Assembly: GCF_003947415.1 (NCBI RefSeq)
Contig: NZ_QHKL01000002.1
Span: forward strand, 496,001-560,000
Origin: Amycolatopsis sp. WAC 01376
GTDB lineage: Bacteria > Actinomycetota > Actinomycetes > Mycobacteriales > Pseudonocardiaceae
DNA length: 64,000 nucleotides
Reading direction: 5' to 3'
Notes under the pieces: generated by a model
What the model was told of the DNA's origin: nothing
Database searches by the model: none
What the model saw: the letters and a program-made list of their open reading frames with translations, nothing else
Position numbers and translations under genes: made by a program
In this document: piece by piece, positions 18,258 through 27,347 of the stretch
Layout of the letters: each line of letters starts with the position of its first letter
How positions within the stretch are numbered: position 1 is the first letter of the stretch

Positions 18258-20429
18258 ATGACTGAAGCGAAGACCATCCGCTGGGAGCAGGACGCCGACG
18301 GCATCGTCGTGCTCACCCTTGACGACCCGAAGCAGTCCGCCAACACGATGAACGCCGACTTCCGCGAGTCGCTCGGCGTCGTCGTGGACCGCCTGGAGGC
18401 GGAGAAGGACAGCATCACCGGTGTCGTCCTCACCTCGGCCAAGAAGACCTTCTTCGCCGGCGGCGACCTCAACGACCTGATCCAGGCCAAGCCGGAGAAC
18501 GCGGCCGAGATCACCGAGAGCAGCGGCCTGATGAAGGGCCAGATGCGACGGCTCGAGCAGCTGGGCAAGCCGGTCGTGGCCGCCATCAACGGCGCCGCGC
18601 TCGGCGGCGGTCTCGAACTCGCCCTCGCGACGCACTACCGCATCGCGGCCGACGTCAAGGGAAGCCAGATCGGTCTCCCCGAGGTCACCCTCGGCCTGCT
18701 CCCCGGCGGCGGTGGCGTGGTCCGCACCGTGCGCCTGCTCGGCATCCAGAGCGCGCTGCTGAACGTGCTGCTGCAGGGCCAGCGGCACCGCCCGGCCAAG
18801 GCGAAGGAACTCGGCCTCGTGCACGAGCTCGTCGGCACGGTCGACGAACTGGTCCCGGCCGCGAAGGCGTGGATCAAGGCGAACCCCGAAGGCGGCGTGC
18901 AGCCGTGGGACGTCAAGGGCTACAAGATCCCGGGCGGCACCCCGTCGAACCCGAGCTTCGCGGCGAACCTGCCCGCGTTCCCGGCGAACCTGCGCAAGCA
19001 GATCAAGGGCGCGAACATGCCCGCCCCGCGGGCGATCCTGGCCGCGGCCATCGAGGGTTCGCAGGTCGACTTCGACACCGCGATCACCGTCGAGACCCGC
19101 TACTTCATCAGCCTCGCCACCGGCCAGGTCTCGAAGAACATGACGAAGGCGTTCTTCTTCGACCTGCAGAGCATCAACTCCGGCGGCTCGCGTCCGGACG
19201 GCTTCGAGAAGTACACCGCCAAGAAGGTCGGCGTCGTCGGCGCGGGCATGATGGGCGCCGCGATCGCGTACGTCTCGGCGAAGGCCGGCATCGACGTCGT
19301 GCTCAAGGACGTCACGCTCGAAGGCGCCGAAAAGGGCAAGGGCTACGCGGTCAAGCTGGAGGAGAAGGCTCTCTCCCGCGGCAAGACCACGCAGGAGAAG
19401 TCCGACGCGCTGCTCGCCAAGATCAAGCCGACCGACAAGGCGGAGGACTTCGCCGGCGTCGACTTCGTGATCGAGGCCGTCTTCGAGAGCGTCGAGCTGA
19501 AGCACAAGGTGTTCCAGGAGATCGAGGGCTTCGTCAACCCGGACGCCGTACTCGGCTCCAACACCTCGACCCTGCCGATCACCGCGCTCGCCGAGGGCGT
19601 GCAGCGGAGCGAGGACTTCATCGGGATCCACTTCTTCTCGCCGGTGGACAAGATGCCGCTGGTCGAGATCATCTGCGGTGAGAAGACCTCGCCCGCCACG
19701 CTGGCGAAGGTCTTCGACTACACGCTGCAGATCAAGAAGACCCCGATCGTCGTCAACGACAGCCGCGGCTTCTTCACCTCGCGCGTCATCGGCACGTTCC
19801 TCAACGAGGCCGTCGCCGCGCTGGGCGAGGGTGTCGAGCCCGCGTCGATCGAGCAGGCCGGTGCCCAGGCCGGTTACCCGGCCCCGCCGCTGCAGCTGAT
19901 GGACGAGCTGACCCTGACGCTGCCGCGCAAGATCCGCAAGGAGACCCGCGAAGCGATCGAGGCCGCCGGCGGCACCTGGAACGCGCACGCGTCCGAAGGT
20001 GTCATCGACCGGATGGTGGAGGAATTCGACCGCAAGGGCCGTTCCACCGGTTCGGGCTTCTACGACTACGACGAAGCCGGCAAGCGGACCGGTCTCTGGC
20101 CGGGCCTGCGCGACGCCTTCAAGTCGGGCAGCGCCGAGGTTCCGTTCGAGGACCTCAAGGAGCGCATGCTGTTCGCCGAGGCGCTCGAGACCGTGAAGTG
20201 CTTCGACGAGGGCGTGCTCACCACCGTCGCCGACGCCAACATCGGCTCGATCTTCGGCATCGGCTTCCCGGCGTGGACCGGTGGTGTCATCCAGTACATC
20301 AACCAGTACGAGGGTGGCCTGCAGGGCTTCGTCGACCGCGCCCGTGAGCTGGCGGAGCGCTACGGCGACCACTTCACCCCGCCGGAGTCGCTGGTCGCGA
20401 AGGCCGCGAAGGGCGAGATCTACGAATAA
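18258..20429 (+). CDS. fadB: Beta-oxidation multifunctional protein: enoyl-CoA hydratase / 3-hydroxyacyl-CoA dehydrogenase
   Basis: The 723-residue protein has an N-terminal crotonase domain (TSAKKTFFAGGDLNDL, NGAALGGGLELALATHYRIA, LGLLPGGGG) and, from about residue 320, an NAD-binding domain (VGVVGAGMMGAAIAYVSAKA) followed by the hydroxyacyl-CoA dehydrogenase C domains (SNTSTLPITALA, GIHFFSPVDKMPLVEII). It hydrates enoyl-CoA and oxidises the hydroxy product, feeding FadA. A 53-bp palindrome lies 7 bp after the stop. Confidence 0.95.
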   Translation: MTEAKTIRWEQDADGIVVLTLDDPKQSANTMNADFRESLGVVVDRLEAEKDSITGVVLTSAKKTFFAGGDLNDLIQAKPENAAEITESSGLMKGQMRRLEQLGKPVVAAINGAALGGGLELALATHYRIAADVKGSQIGLPEVTLGLLPGGGGVVRTVRLLGIQSALLNVLLQGQRHRPAKAKELGLVHELVGTVDELVPAAKAWIKANPEGGVQPWDVKGYKIPGGTPSNPSFAANLPAFPANLRKQIKGANMPAPRAILAAAIEGSQVDFDTAITVETRYFISLATGQVSKNMTKAFFFDLQSINSGGSRPDGFEKYTAKKVGVVGAGMMGAAIAYVSAKAGIDVVLKDVTLEGAEKGKGYAVKLEEKALSRGKTTQEKSDALLAKIKPTDKAEDFAGVDFVIEAVFESVELKHKVFQEIEGFVNPDAVLGSNTSTLPITALAEGVQRSEDFIGIHFFSPVDKMPLVEIICGEKTSPATLAKVFDYTLQIKKTPIVVNDSRGFFTSRVIGTFLNEAVAALGEGVEPASIEQAGAQAGYPAPPLQLMDELTLTLPRKIRKETREAIEAAGGTWNAHASEGVIDRMVEEFDRKGRSTGSGFYDYDEAGKRTGLWPGLRDAFKSGSAEVPFEDLKERMLFAEALETVKCFDEGVLTTVADANIGSIFGIGFPAWTGGVIQYINQYEGGLQGFVDRARELAERYGDHFTPPESLVAKAAKGEIYE

Positions 20430-20436
20430 GCGCGTG

Positions 20437-20489
20437 ACATGAAAGGCCCCTTCATTGCAAATTTTGCAATGAAGGGGCCTTTCATGTCG
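20437..20489. terminator. Near-complete palindrome between convergent fadB and MMPL genes
   Basis: Arms 20437-20462 and 20464-20489 are perfect 26-bp complements around one base. The stem contains ATGAAAGGCCCCTT, the common core of this window's long palindromes, and an A3-T4 centre. Its position between two gene ends fits a terminator acting in both directions. Confidence 0.8.
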
Positions 20490-20497
20490 TCCGGGGG

Positions 20498-22612
20498 CTA
20501 GCGGGACGACGGTTCCAGCGCCACGTGCGGTAACCGCCGGTCCAGCCATCGCGGCAGCCACCAGGCGCGTTTCCCGAGCAGCCGCATCACCGCGGGCACC
20601 ACGAGACAGCGGATCACGAACGCGTCCACCAGCACCGCCACCGCCAGCCCGAGACCGAACTGCGCCAGCATCCGGGCGGGGTTGAGCAGGAACGCCCCGA
20701 ACACCAGGATCATGATCACCGCCGCGGCCGTGATCACCCCGCCGGTGGAGGCGAGCCCCTGACGGACGGCATGACGAGCGTCGCCGGTGCGTCGCCATTC
20801 CTCGTGCATCCGGGACACCAGGAACACCTCGTAGTCCATGGAAAGCCCGAACACGATGGCGAAGATCAGCACCGGCACGAACGCCTCGATCGGTCCCGGC
20901 TGCGCCCCGAACAGGCCATCGCCGAACACCGCCGTCATCACGCCGAGCGCGGCGCCGATGCTCAGCAGGTTCAGCAGGGCCGCCTTGAGCGGGATGAGGA
21001 TCGAGCGGAACACGACCATCAGCAGCAGCGCCGACAAACCGACGACCACCAGCACGAACAGGGGTAACCGGTCGCCGACGGCGTCCGCGAAGTCCACCGC
21101 CGCCGCGACACTCCCGCCGACCAGGTACTTGCCCGGCAGCCCCGGCAACACCTCCGTCCGCAACCGTTCCACCAGATCGGCGGTCGCCTCGTCCTGGGGC
21201 GAAGAGGTCGGGAAGGCGAGGACCGTCGTGACGCCCTGGCCCATCGGCGGCGTCACCTCGGCGATTCCGGGCGTGGCTTCGAGTTTCCGTTGCAGCGCGA
21301 CGCCATCACCGTTTTCGGTGACCACGACCAGCGGCTCACTGAACCCCGGGCCGAAACCCTCCGACATCAGGTCGTAGGCCTGCCTGGTGGTCGAGGTCTC
21401 CGGATCCGTCCCGGCGTCGGCGAACCCGAGGCGCATGCCGAGCGCGGGCAAGGAAAGCCCGACGAGAACGAGCAGGCCGATCGCGAGCGGCACCATCGGC
21501 CGTCGTTGTACCGCGTCCCCGAGCCGGCCCCAGGCTTTGCCGTGTTCCCGTTTCCCGGCGTGCTTGCGGATGCCCTTTTCCAGACGGCGGCCGAAAAGGG
21601 AGAGCAGCGCGGGCAGCAGGGTGATCGACGCGAGCATCGTCACGAGCACGGTCAGCGCCACCGCGAGGGCGACCCCGCGCAGCGAACCGAGGCCCAGCGC
21701 GAGCAGGCCGAGCAGCGCGATGATCACCGTGCCACCGGCGAACAGCACCGATCGGCCCGCGGTGTCGAGCGCCCGTCGCGCCGCCTGTTCCCGGTCGAGA
21801 CCGCCCAGGATTTCGCTGCGGTACCGGGAAAAGATGAGCAGCGCGTAGTCAACGCCCACCCCGAACCCGACCAGCATCATCAGCGGCGCCGTGTAGCTCG
21901 CGATGTCGACGAACCTGCTGACGAGCACGATCACGCCGAGTGTGCTGCCGACGGCGAAGATCGCCGCGATCACCGGGAGCCCGGCGGCGAGGATCGACCG
22001 GAACAGGAAGACGAGGACCACCAGCGCGGCCAGCAACCCGACGCCCTCCGACGGACCGCCGCTTTCACTGGTCCGTTTGATCGGCTCGCCACCGAGTTCG
22101 ACCTGGAGCCCGGCCGCCTCCGCCTTCTTCGCGGTGTCGACTACGCGCACGATGTCGTTGTACGGCAGATCATTCGACTCGAGGTCGAAAGCGATCGCCG
22201 CGTAACCGATCGTGCCCTCACGGGAGATGGCCGACGGGGTGTCGAAGGGACTCGTCACCGACTTCACATGCGGCTGGCCACGGACCTCGGCGAGCATCCC
22301 GTCGATCGGTCCGCGTGCGGTCGCGAGTCCGGTCTCGCTCTTGAAGACGATTTCCGCCGTCGCACCGGTCTGCGCGGGAGCCTGTGCTTTGAACAGGTCC
22401 ATGATCTGCTGGGATTCGGTGCCCGGCAAGGAATGGTCGTCGTGGTAGGCGCTGCCCGCCAGCTGTGAGCCCAGCGTGACACCGATGAGGGTGAGCAGCC
22501 AGAGCGAAACGGCCAGCCAGCGGTTGCGCTGAGACCAGCCCGCCAGCTTCGAGAGCGCGCCCCCAGGCGGCTGTCTCCGGGAAAGAGTGATGGTGTCCAT
22601 GGCGGAAAGCAT
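20498..22612 (-). CDS. MMPL/RND-family membrane transporter
   Basis: The 704-residue protein has two repeats of one membrane helix, a periplasmic-side loop and five to six helices, as in MMPL proteins. Family features include GVDYALLIFSRYRSE in the first half and GLSMDYEVFLVSRMHEEW in the second; both carry the Asp-Tyr pair linked to proton coupling. It probably exports a lipid or a hydrophobic drug. ATG 22612 follows GGGAAAG. It is the last gene after a histidine kinase and response regulator in the same direction, which suggests signal-controlled export. Confidence 0.9.
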   Translation of the reverse strand: MLSAMDTITLSRRQPPGGALSKLAGWSQRNRWLAVSLWLLTLIGVTLGSQLAGSAYHDDHSLPGTESQQIMDLFKAQAPAQTGATAEIVFKSETGLATARGPIDGMLAEVRGQPHVKSVTSPFDTPSAISREGTIGYAAIAFDLESNDLPYNDIVRVVDTAKKAEAAGLQVELGGEPIKRTSESGGPSEGVGLLAALVVLVFLFRSILAAGLPVIAAIFAVGSTLGVIVLVSRFVDIASYTAPLMMLVGFGVGVDYALLIFSRYRSEILGGLDREQAARRALDTAGRSVLFAGGTVIIALLGLLALGLGSLRGVALAVALTVLVTMLASITLLPALLSLFGRRLEKGIRKHAGKREHGKAWGRLGDAVQRRPMVPLAIGLLVLVGLSLPALGMRLGFADAGTDPETSTTRQAYDLMSEGFGPGFSEPLVVVTENGDGVALQRKLEATPGIAEVTPPMGQGVTTVLAFPTSSPQDEATADLVERLRTEVLPGLPGKYLVGGSVAAAVDFADAVGDRLPLFVLVVVGLSALLLMVVFRSILIPLKAALLNLLSIGAALGVMTAVFGDGLFGAQPGPIEAFVPVLIFAIVFGLSMDYEVFLVSRMHEEWRRTGDARHAVRQGLASTGGVITAAAVIMILVFGAFLLNPARMLAQFGLGLAVAVLVDAFVIRCLVVPAVMRLLGKRAWWLPRWLDRRLPHVALEPSSR

Positions 22613-22709
22613 CGGCTTTCCCGGCCTGGATGGCGTCGGGCTCCGGCGGGCACTCGGGCCACAACTTCTGGGTACCCCTAAGGCTCCTCCCGTACTACCG
22701 GGGTTGTGG

Positions 22710-23378
22710 TCACGGGGTCAACCAGCGAGGGGTGACCATGCCCGATTCGTAGGCGAGCACGACGAGTTGCGCGCGATCACGGACGTCCACTTTGGTCATG
22801 ATCCGGCTGACGTGCGTCTTCGCCGTCGCCGGGCTGAGCACGAGTTCCTTCGCGATCTCGTCGTTGGACAGGCCGGCCGCGACAAGGCTCATCACTTCGC
22901 GTTCCCTTTCGGTGAGCCGGTTCAGGGTGGGCGAGGGGCCGGGCCTGGCGACCCGGCCGGCGAATTCGGAGATCAGGCGGCGGGTGATCGACGGCGCGAG
23001 CAGCGCGTCGCCCCCGGCGACCACGCGGACACCGCGGATCAGTTCCTCCGGTTCGGTGTCCTTGACCAGGAACCCGCTGGCACCGGCGCGCAGCGCGCCG
23101 TAGACGTCTTCGTCGAGGTCGAAGGTGGTGAGGATGACGACCCTGGTCCCGGTCAGCACCGGATCTTCGAGTAGATGCCGGGTCGCGGTGAGTCCGTCCA
23201 TCACCGGCATCCGGATGTCCATCAGGACGACGTCGGGTTTGTGTTCGCGCGCCGCTTCGAGGGACTCACGCCCGTCGGCCGCTTCGGCGACCACGGTGAT
23301 GTCGGGTTCACCGTCCAAAATGGATTTGAACCCGGCGCGGACCAGCCGCTGGTCGTCGACGAGCAGAACCCGGATCAT
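22710..23378 (-). CDS. NarL/LuxR-type response regulator
   Basis: The 222-residue protein has a receiver domain (VLLVDDQRLVRAGF, phospho-acceptor Asp in VVLMDIRMPVMDG, Lys in FLVKDTEPEEL) and a C-terminal LuxR HTH (LTEREREVMSLVAAGLSNDE and the recognition part SPATAKTHVSRIMTK). Its start overlaps the kinase stop by 4 bp. It is expected to be activated by that kinase and to control itself or the MMPL gene 97 bp downstream. Confidence 0.93.
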   Translation of the reverse strand: MIRVLLVDDQRLVRAGFKSILDGEPDITVVAEAADGRESLEAAREHKPDVVLMDIRMPVMDGLTATRHLLEDPVLTGTRVVILTTFDLDEDVYGALRAGASGFLVKDTEPEELIRGVRVVAGGDALLAPSITRRLISEFAGRVARPGPSPTLNRLTEREREVMSLVAAGLSNDEIAKELVLSPATAKTHVSRIMTKVDVRDRAQLVVLAYESGMVTPRWLTP

Positions 23379-24451
23379 TTCCTCACCCGCAAGGGAAGCC
23401 GGGCACGCACCCGGAATCCGCCGTCTTCGCGCGCGGCGGCGGTGAGCTCACCGCCGAGTGCCTCGGCCCGTTCGGTCATCCCGCGGATCCCGTTGCCGGG
23501 TTTCGCCGCGCCTCCCCGGCCGTCATCGTCGATCTGCACGGACACATCATGGGGCGTGTAGCCGATCCGCACCACGACGGTGTTCGCGGCGGCGTGGCGC
23601 GCGACGTTGGTCAGCGCCTCCTGGACGACGCGGAAGGCGGCGTGTTCGACGTCGGGCGGCAGCTCCGTCGCCGTGCCGTCGATCTCGGTCCGGACGGTCA
23701 GCCCGTGCGCGCCCGCGGCTTCCGCCAATTCGGCGACCCTGGCCAGGCTCGGTGTGTCCGCCTGCCGCAGCATGCCCAGGGTGGCGCGGAGTTCGCGCAA
23801 CGCCTCCTTGCTGGTCTGTTTGATCGTGGCCAGCGCCTCCTCGGATTTCGCCGGATCCTTGCCGTGCAGTGCCGCACCCGCTTGGACGTTGATGAGTGCG
23901 AGATTGTGGCCGAGGACGTCGTGCAGTTCGCGGGCGATCCGGAGCCGCTCGTCGGCGGCCCTTCGTTGTGCCTCGGCTTCCTTGGTGCGCTCGGCTTCGC
24001 GGCGGTAATACGTCACCGCTCCGACCGCGACCAGCGCGATGAACCAGCCCGCCATCAGCAGGAACGCGAAGTCGTCCACTTGCCGTGAGGCGCCGGCCCG
24101 TGACTCGCCGATCGCGACGCCGCCCATCGAAGCCGCCGCGACGACCGCCGCGCTGCGGATCCGCCCGGTGGAGGCGTTGTTGTACAGCGCGAAGGCGAAG
24201 GCGAGCAGCACGAACCCGTCGGGATCGGTGTTCGGGTAGTAGATCGCGCAGCAGACCGCGGTGAAGATCGCGACGGGGAGCGGATACCGGCGGCGCAGGA
24301 ACAGTGCGGCACAGGCGAGCACCGCGCAGACCCAGCCGAGGGCGGCGTTGCGCGGCGCCTCGGCGTTGTCGCCGAAGAAGGCCATGGCGGAACCCGCGAG
24401 CACCGCGACGGTGATCGCGATGTCCGCCGAGTACCGCCGCAGGATCGCCAC
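23375..24451 (-). CDS. Sensor histidine kinase, HisKA_3 type
   Basis: The start is taken as GTG 24451 (VAILRRYSADIA); the frame is open far upstream but only as an artefact. The 358-residue product has four to five N-terminal membrane helices and little outside loop, a dimerisation helix with phospho-acceptor His in ARELHDVLGHNLALINVQ, and a C-terminal ATPase domain (DDGRGG, GNGIRGMTERAEALGG). The short sensor suggests membrane or lipid sensing. No strong ribosome site is present, so a leaderless transcript is possible. Confidence 0.88.
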   Translation of the reverse strand: MAILRRYSADIAITVAVLAGSAMAFFGDNAEAPRNAALGWVCAVLACAALFLRRRYPLPVAIFTAVCCAIYYPNTDPDGFVLLAFAFALYNNASTGRIRSAAVVAAASMGGVAIGESRAGASRQVDDFAFLLMAGWFIALVAVGAVTYYRREAERTKEAEAQRRAADERLRIARELHDVLGHNLALINVQAGAALHGKDPAKSEEALATIKQTSKEALRELRATLGMLRQADTPSLARVAELAEAAGAHGLTVRTEIDGTATELPPDVEHAAFRVVQEALTNVARHAAANTVVVRIGYTPHDVSVQIDDDGRGGAAKPGNGIRGMTERAEALGGELTAAAREDGGFRVRARLPLRVRK

Positions 24452-24482
24452 ACGACGAGAGTAGCGCGATCCGGCGCGTTTG

Positions 24483-24517
24483 ACAAAAATGATTTTTACG
24501 TTCAAACTCATTTTTGT
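24483..24517. promoter_or_regulatory. AT-rich inverted repeat in the kinase/wHTH divergent promoter
   Basis: Perfect 10-bp arms ACAAAAATGA and TCATTTTTGT are 15 bases apart, 19 bp before the wHTH gene and 32 bp before the kinase start. GTTTGA/TCAAAC forms a nested second pair. The stretch is very AT-rich for this genome. It is a probable operator for the wHTH protein and could also cover the kinase promoter. Confidence 0.7.
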
Positions 24518-24535
24518 GATCAAGGATGTGCGGCC

Positions 24536-25093
24536 GTGAAGGATGTGGAGTACCTCGAGCGGCTCGAGCAGGCGGAGGCGTTGCTGAAACCGCAGCGGGT
24601 GGACGTCCTGCGGCAGCTGGCGGAGCCGCGGTCCTGCACCGAGGTGGCGGCGGTGCTGGACCAGACCCCGCAGCGCGTCTACTACCACGTGAAACGACTG
24701 GTGGAAGCCGGTCTGGTGAAGCAGGTGTCGGAGCGGAAGGTGCGCGCCGTCAGTGAAGGCGTGTACCAGGCGAGCGCGCGTTCGTACTGGCTGTCGCCCG
24801 GGCTGGTCGGCCGGATCGGCCCGCGGGCGGCGCGGGACGAGCTGAGTCTCGGCTACCTGGTGGACCTCATGGAGGAGGTCCAGTCGGACGTCGCCGCGCT
24901 CGACAGGACGGCGCAGGAACTGCCGTCGATCGGCGTCTCCGGCGAGATCCGGGTGGAGCCGGAGCGGCGCCAGGAGTTCCTCGACGAACTGAAGACGACT
25001 TTGCAGGATCTGTTCACCCGCTACGGCGGAGCGGAAGGCGACGCCTTCAAGCTCGCCGTGGCCTGTTACCCGAAGGGAAATGTCCGTGACTGA
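24536..25093 (+). CDS. ArsR-like winged-helix regulator
   Basis: The 185-residue protein starts at GTG 24536. Residues about 10-80 form an ArsR-type winged helix (ALLKPQRVDVLRQLAEP, TEVAAVLDQTPQRVYYHVKR). The C-terminal half is helical with no metal-binding Cys cluster. Such regulators often accompany SRPBCC proteins, and the next gene, which overlaps by 14 bp, encodes two of these domains. It probably represses its own operon through the inverted repeat just upstream. Confidence 0.85.
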   Translation: MKDVEYLERLEQAEALLKPQRVDVLRQLAEPRSCTEVAAVLDQTPQRVYYHVKRLVEAGLVKQVSERKVRAVSEGVYQASARSYWLSPGLVGRIGPRAARDELSLGYLVDLMEEVQSDVAALDRTAQELPSIGVSGEIRVEPERRQEFLDELKTTLQDLFTRYGGAEGDAFKLAVACYPKGNVRD

Positions 25094-25973
25094 GCCGACG
25101 AGATTCCAGGTGCGGGTGCGCGCGCCGATCGACGAGGTCTGGCACGCGCTGGTCGATCCCGGGGCGCTGCGCACCTGGCTTTCCGAGTACGCGGAAGTCG
25201 ATCTGCCGTCCCGGTACGAATTCTGGGGTCGCTACACGCCGGAGGGAGATCGTCCGCGTCAGCGACTCCTGCTGGCCGACGGCAAGGTCCTGCGGTTCGC
25301 CTGGACCCTCGGCGAGACGGAGACCGTCGTCGAGATCGCGCTGACCGAAGACGGGGACGCGACCTCCCTGTCGTTCAGTCAGACCGGTTTGCCGGGCTAT
25401 GCCGAGATGCTGGCCGTCCCCGACTCGTCGCTCGGCATGATGTACACGTTCTGGGCGTTGTCCGTCGCGAACCTCGTCGACCACGTCGAAGGACGGCCGC
25501 TCACCGCCCGCTGCGACCTCACTTCCCCGCTGATGAACGAAGAAGTGCGGATCGACGCGCCGCGAGGCGAGGTCTACTCCTCGATCGCCGACCCCGCCGT
25601 GTTCACGCGCTGGTTCGGTGCCCGCATCGAGGCGGAGACCCACGTCGGCGGCCGCTGGGCGATGGGTTCGCTGGAGAACGACCCGGATCCGGCGAAGATC
25701 GTCGATCTGGTGCCCGATTCCAAGATGTCGCTCGCGTACGAGGACGGCATCGTCGCCTCCTGGGAACTCGAAGAATCCGGCGGCGGCACGAAGCTGACCT
25801 TCGTCCAAAGTGGATTCTCCGAAGGGAAACCGCCGTACGGCATGTGGATGGGCTGGCTCAGCGGTTTGGCGGAACTGCGCAGGTTCCACGAGGTCGACTC
25901 GTGGCTACCGATTTGGGTCGACGTCCACCTGGAGGGAACACCCGAAGGACTCATCACACTGGACGGGAAATAG
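25080..25973 (+). CDS. Tandem SRPBCC (AHSA1-like) domain protein
   Basis: The 297-residue protein has two START/AHSA1-type domains of about 140 residues. Domain 1 begins FQVRVRAPIDEVWHALVDP and domain 2 begins VRIDAPRGEVYSSIADPAVF, each with the closing pattern of sheet and long C-terminal helix. The domains are diverged, so the duplication is old. These domains form hydrophobic ligand cavities; the ligand is unknown. Overlap with the regulator suggests the regulator's effector may be related to the ligand. Confidence 0.85.
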   Translation: MSVTEPTRFQVRVRAPIDEVWHALVDPGALRTWLSEYAEVDLPSRYEFWGRYTPEGDRPRQRLLLADGKVLRFAWTLGETETVVEIALTEDGDATSLSFSQTGLPGYAEMLAVPDSSLGMMYTFWALSVANLVDHVEGRPLTARCDLTSPLMNEEVRIDAPRGEVYSSIADPAVFTRWFGARIEAETHVGGRWAMGSLENDPDPAKIVDLVPDSKMSLAYEDGIVASWELEESGGGTKLTFVQSGFSEGKPPYGMWMGWLSGLAELRRFHEVDSWLPIWVDVHLEGTPEGLITLDGK

Positions 25974-25982
25974 GAGGATCCG

Positions 25983-26735
25983 ATGTTGCTCGAAGGCAGG
26001 AACGCGATCGTCTACGGGGCGGCCGGCGGAATCGGAAGCGCGGTGGCCCGCGGCTTCGCCAGGGAGGGCGCGACCGTCCATCTCACCGGCCGCACACTGA
26101 AGAAACTCGACGTCCTGGCCGACGAAATCCGCGCGGCGGGCGGAAAAGCCGAGACCGCGGAGTTCGACGCACTCGACGAAACGGCCATCGACGAGCACGC
26201 CGCTTCGGTGGCTTCGTCGGCGGGCAGTGTCGACATCTCGATGAACGTGGTCACGCACAACGACGTTCAGGGCACTCCGCTGGTCGAGATGTCGTTGGAG
26301 GACCTCGAAAGCCCGGTCCGGACGGCGGTACGGACGAACTTCCTGACCGCGCGGGCGGCCGCCCGGCACATGATCGGGCAGGGGTCCGGGGTGATCCTGA
26401 TGTTCGGCGGCGACGGTGATCCGTTGCCGGGGTACCACCTCGGCGGGCTGCAGGTCGCGTTCAGCGCGATGGAGGCGTTGCGGCGAGGGCTGGCGTGCGA
26501 ACTCGGACCGAGCGGCATCCGTGTCGTCACCCTGCGCACCGGCGGGATCCCGGAGACGATACCGGCGGGCGCCGGACTCGACGACGCCATCCGCGACATG
26601 GAAGAAGCCACGATGCTCAGGCGGACGGCATCGCTCGATGACGTCGCCCGTGTGGCCGCCTTCGCCGCGTCGGATCACGCGCGCAGCATGACGGCGACGG
26701 CACTGAACATCAGTTGCGGCGCGATGGTCGACTGA
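25983..26735 (+). CDS. SDR-fold protein lacking the catalytic Lys
   Basis: The 250-residue protein has an SDR Rossmann fold (YGAAGGIGSAVARGFAREGA, TGRTLKKL). The active site is altered: the usual Ser position reads LMFGGDGD, and the YxxxK motif reads Y-H-L-G-G, with Gly in place of Lys. Canonical SDR proton relay is therefore unlikely. It may bind NADP or a ligand as a sensor or chaperone, or catalyse by another route. It is 9 bp after the double SRPBCC gene and is the last gene of that operon. Confidence 0.8.
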   Translation: MLLEGRNAIVYGAAGGIGSAVARGFAREGATVHLTGRTLKKLDVLADEIRAAGGKAETAEFDALDETAIDEHAASVASSAGSVDISMNVVTHNDVQGTPLVEMSLEDLESPVRTAVRTNFLTARAAARHMIGQGSGVILMFGGDGDPLPGYHLGGLQVAFSAMEALRRGLACELGPSGIRVVTLRTGGIPETIPAGAGLDDAIRDMEEATMLRRTASLDDVARVAAFAASDHARSMTATALNISCGAMVD

Positions 26736-26807
26736 CGTTCTCTCTGTAACGACGGCGAACGCTCTCCCGACTATGCGGCACTACACCCAAGTGCCGGGGA
26801 GGCCGTT

Positions 26808-27290
26808 GTGCCGAAGAGAGCGACGAAGCTGGGCATGGCGCTGGCGATCGGGCTTCTGGTCGCCGGGGGCTGCGGTGTGGAGACCGTGCCCACCGGGCGG
26901 GTCACGCCGCAGAGCGGCCCGGCGTCGGCAACGTCCACAACATCGACGCCGAGCAGTAGCTGGGCGCCGCCCACGAGCACGGCCACGCCGACTCCGACAC
27001 CTCAGCAGCTCGTGCCGCCGACCACGGCCGCGGTCGACGTGCCGAAGCAGGTCGAGCCGGCCCCGACGAAAACCCGTCTGAAAACGACGCCGACGGCAAA
27101 AGCGCCGAATCTGGCGGAATGCGGGAGCGACCACTACCGCAACACCGACGGTGTCTGTGTCCACCGGCCGGCGACCGGACCGGGCGCGGCAGACGGCGCG
27201 ACGGCCATCTGCAAGGACGGTTCCTATAGCTACAGCCAGAATCGTCGCGGTACCTGTTCCGGACACGGTGGGGTCCGCACCTGGTTGTGA
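26808..27290 (+). CDS. Secreted DUF3761-type protein, possibly a lipoprotein
   Basis: The 160-residue product starts at GTG 26808 after GGGGAGG. A hydrophobic N-terminus ends LLVAGGC, a near-lipobox. A long Thr/Pro/Ser linker (about 30-85) follows, typical of exported wall-spanning regions. The C-terminal about 55 residues match DUF3761: a Cys in AECGSDHY, VCVHRP, and ICKDGSYSYSQNRRGTCSGH. Four Cys in this domain suggest two disulfides. The function of the domain is not established. Confidence 0.75.
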   Translation: MPKRATKLGMALAIGLLVAGGCGVETVPTGRVTPQSGPASATSTTSTPSSSWAPPTSTATPTPTPQQLVPPTTAAVDVPKQVEPAPTKTRLKTTPTAKAPNLAECGSDHYRNTDGVCVHRPATGPGAADGATAICKDGSYSYSQNRRGTCSGHGGVRTWL

Positions 27291-27347
27291 TCCCGTCGGT
27301 CAACCGTTCACTGAGAAGGGTGGTGCTGTGTAAGGTCGGATCATGGG

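Noticed and set aside
24452..25174. N-terminal extension of the histidine kinase frame across the divergent promoter
   Set aside because: It would overlap the wHTH gene antisense and the AT-rich inverted repeat; kinase homology begins only at VAILRRYSADIA.
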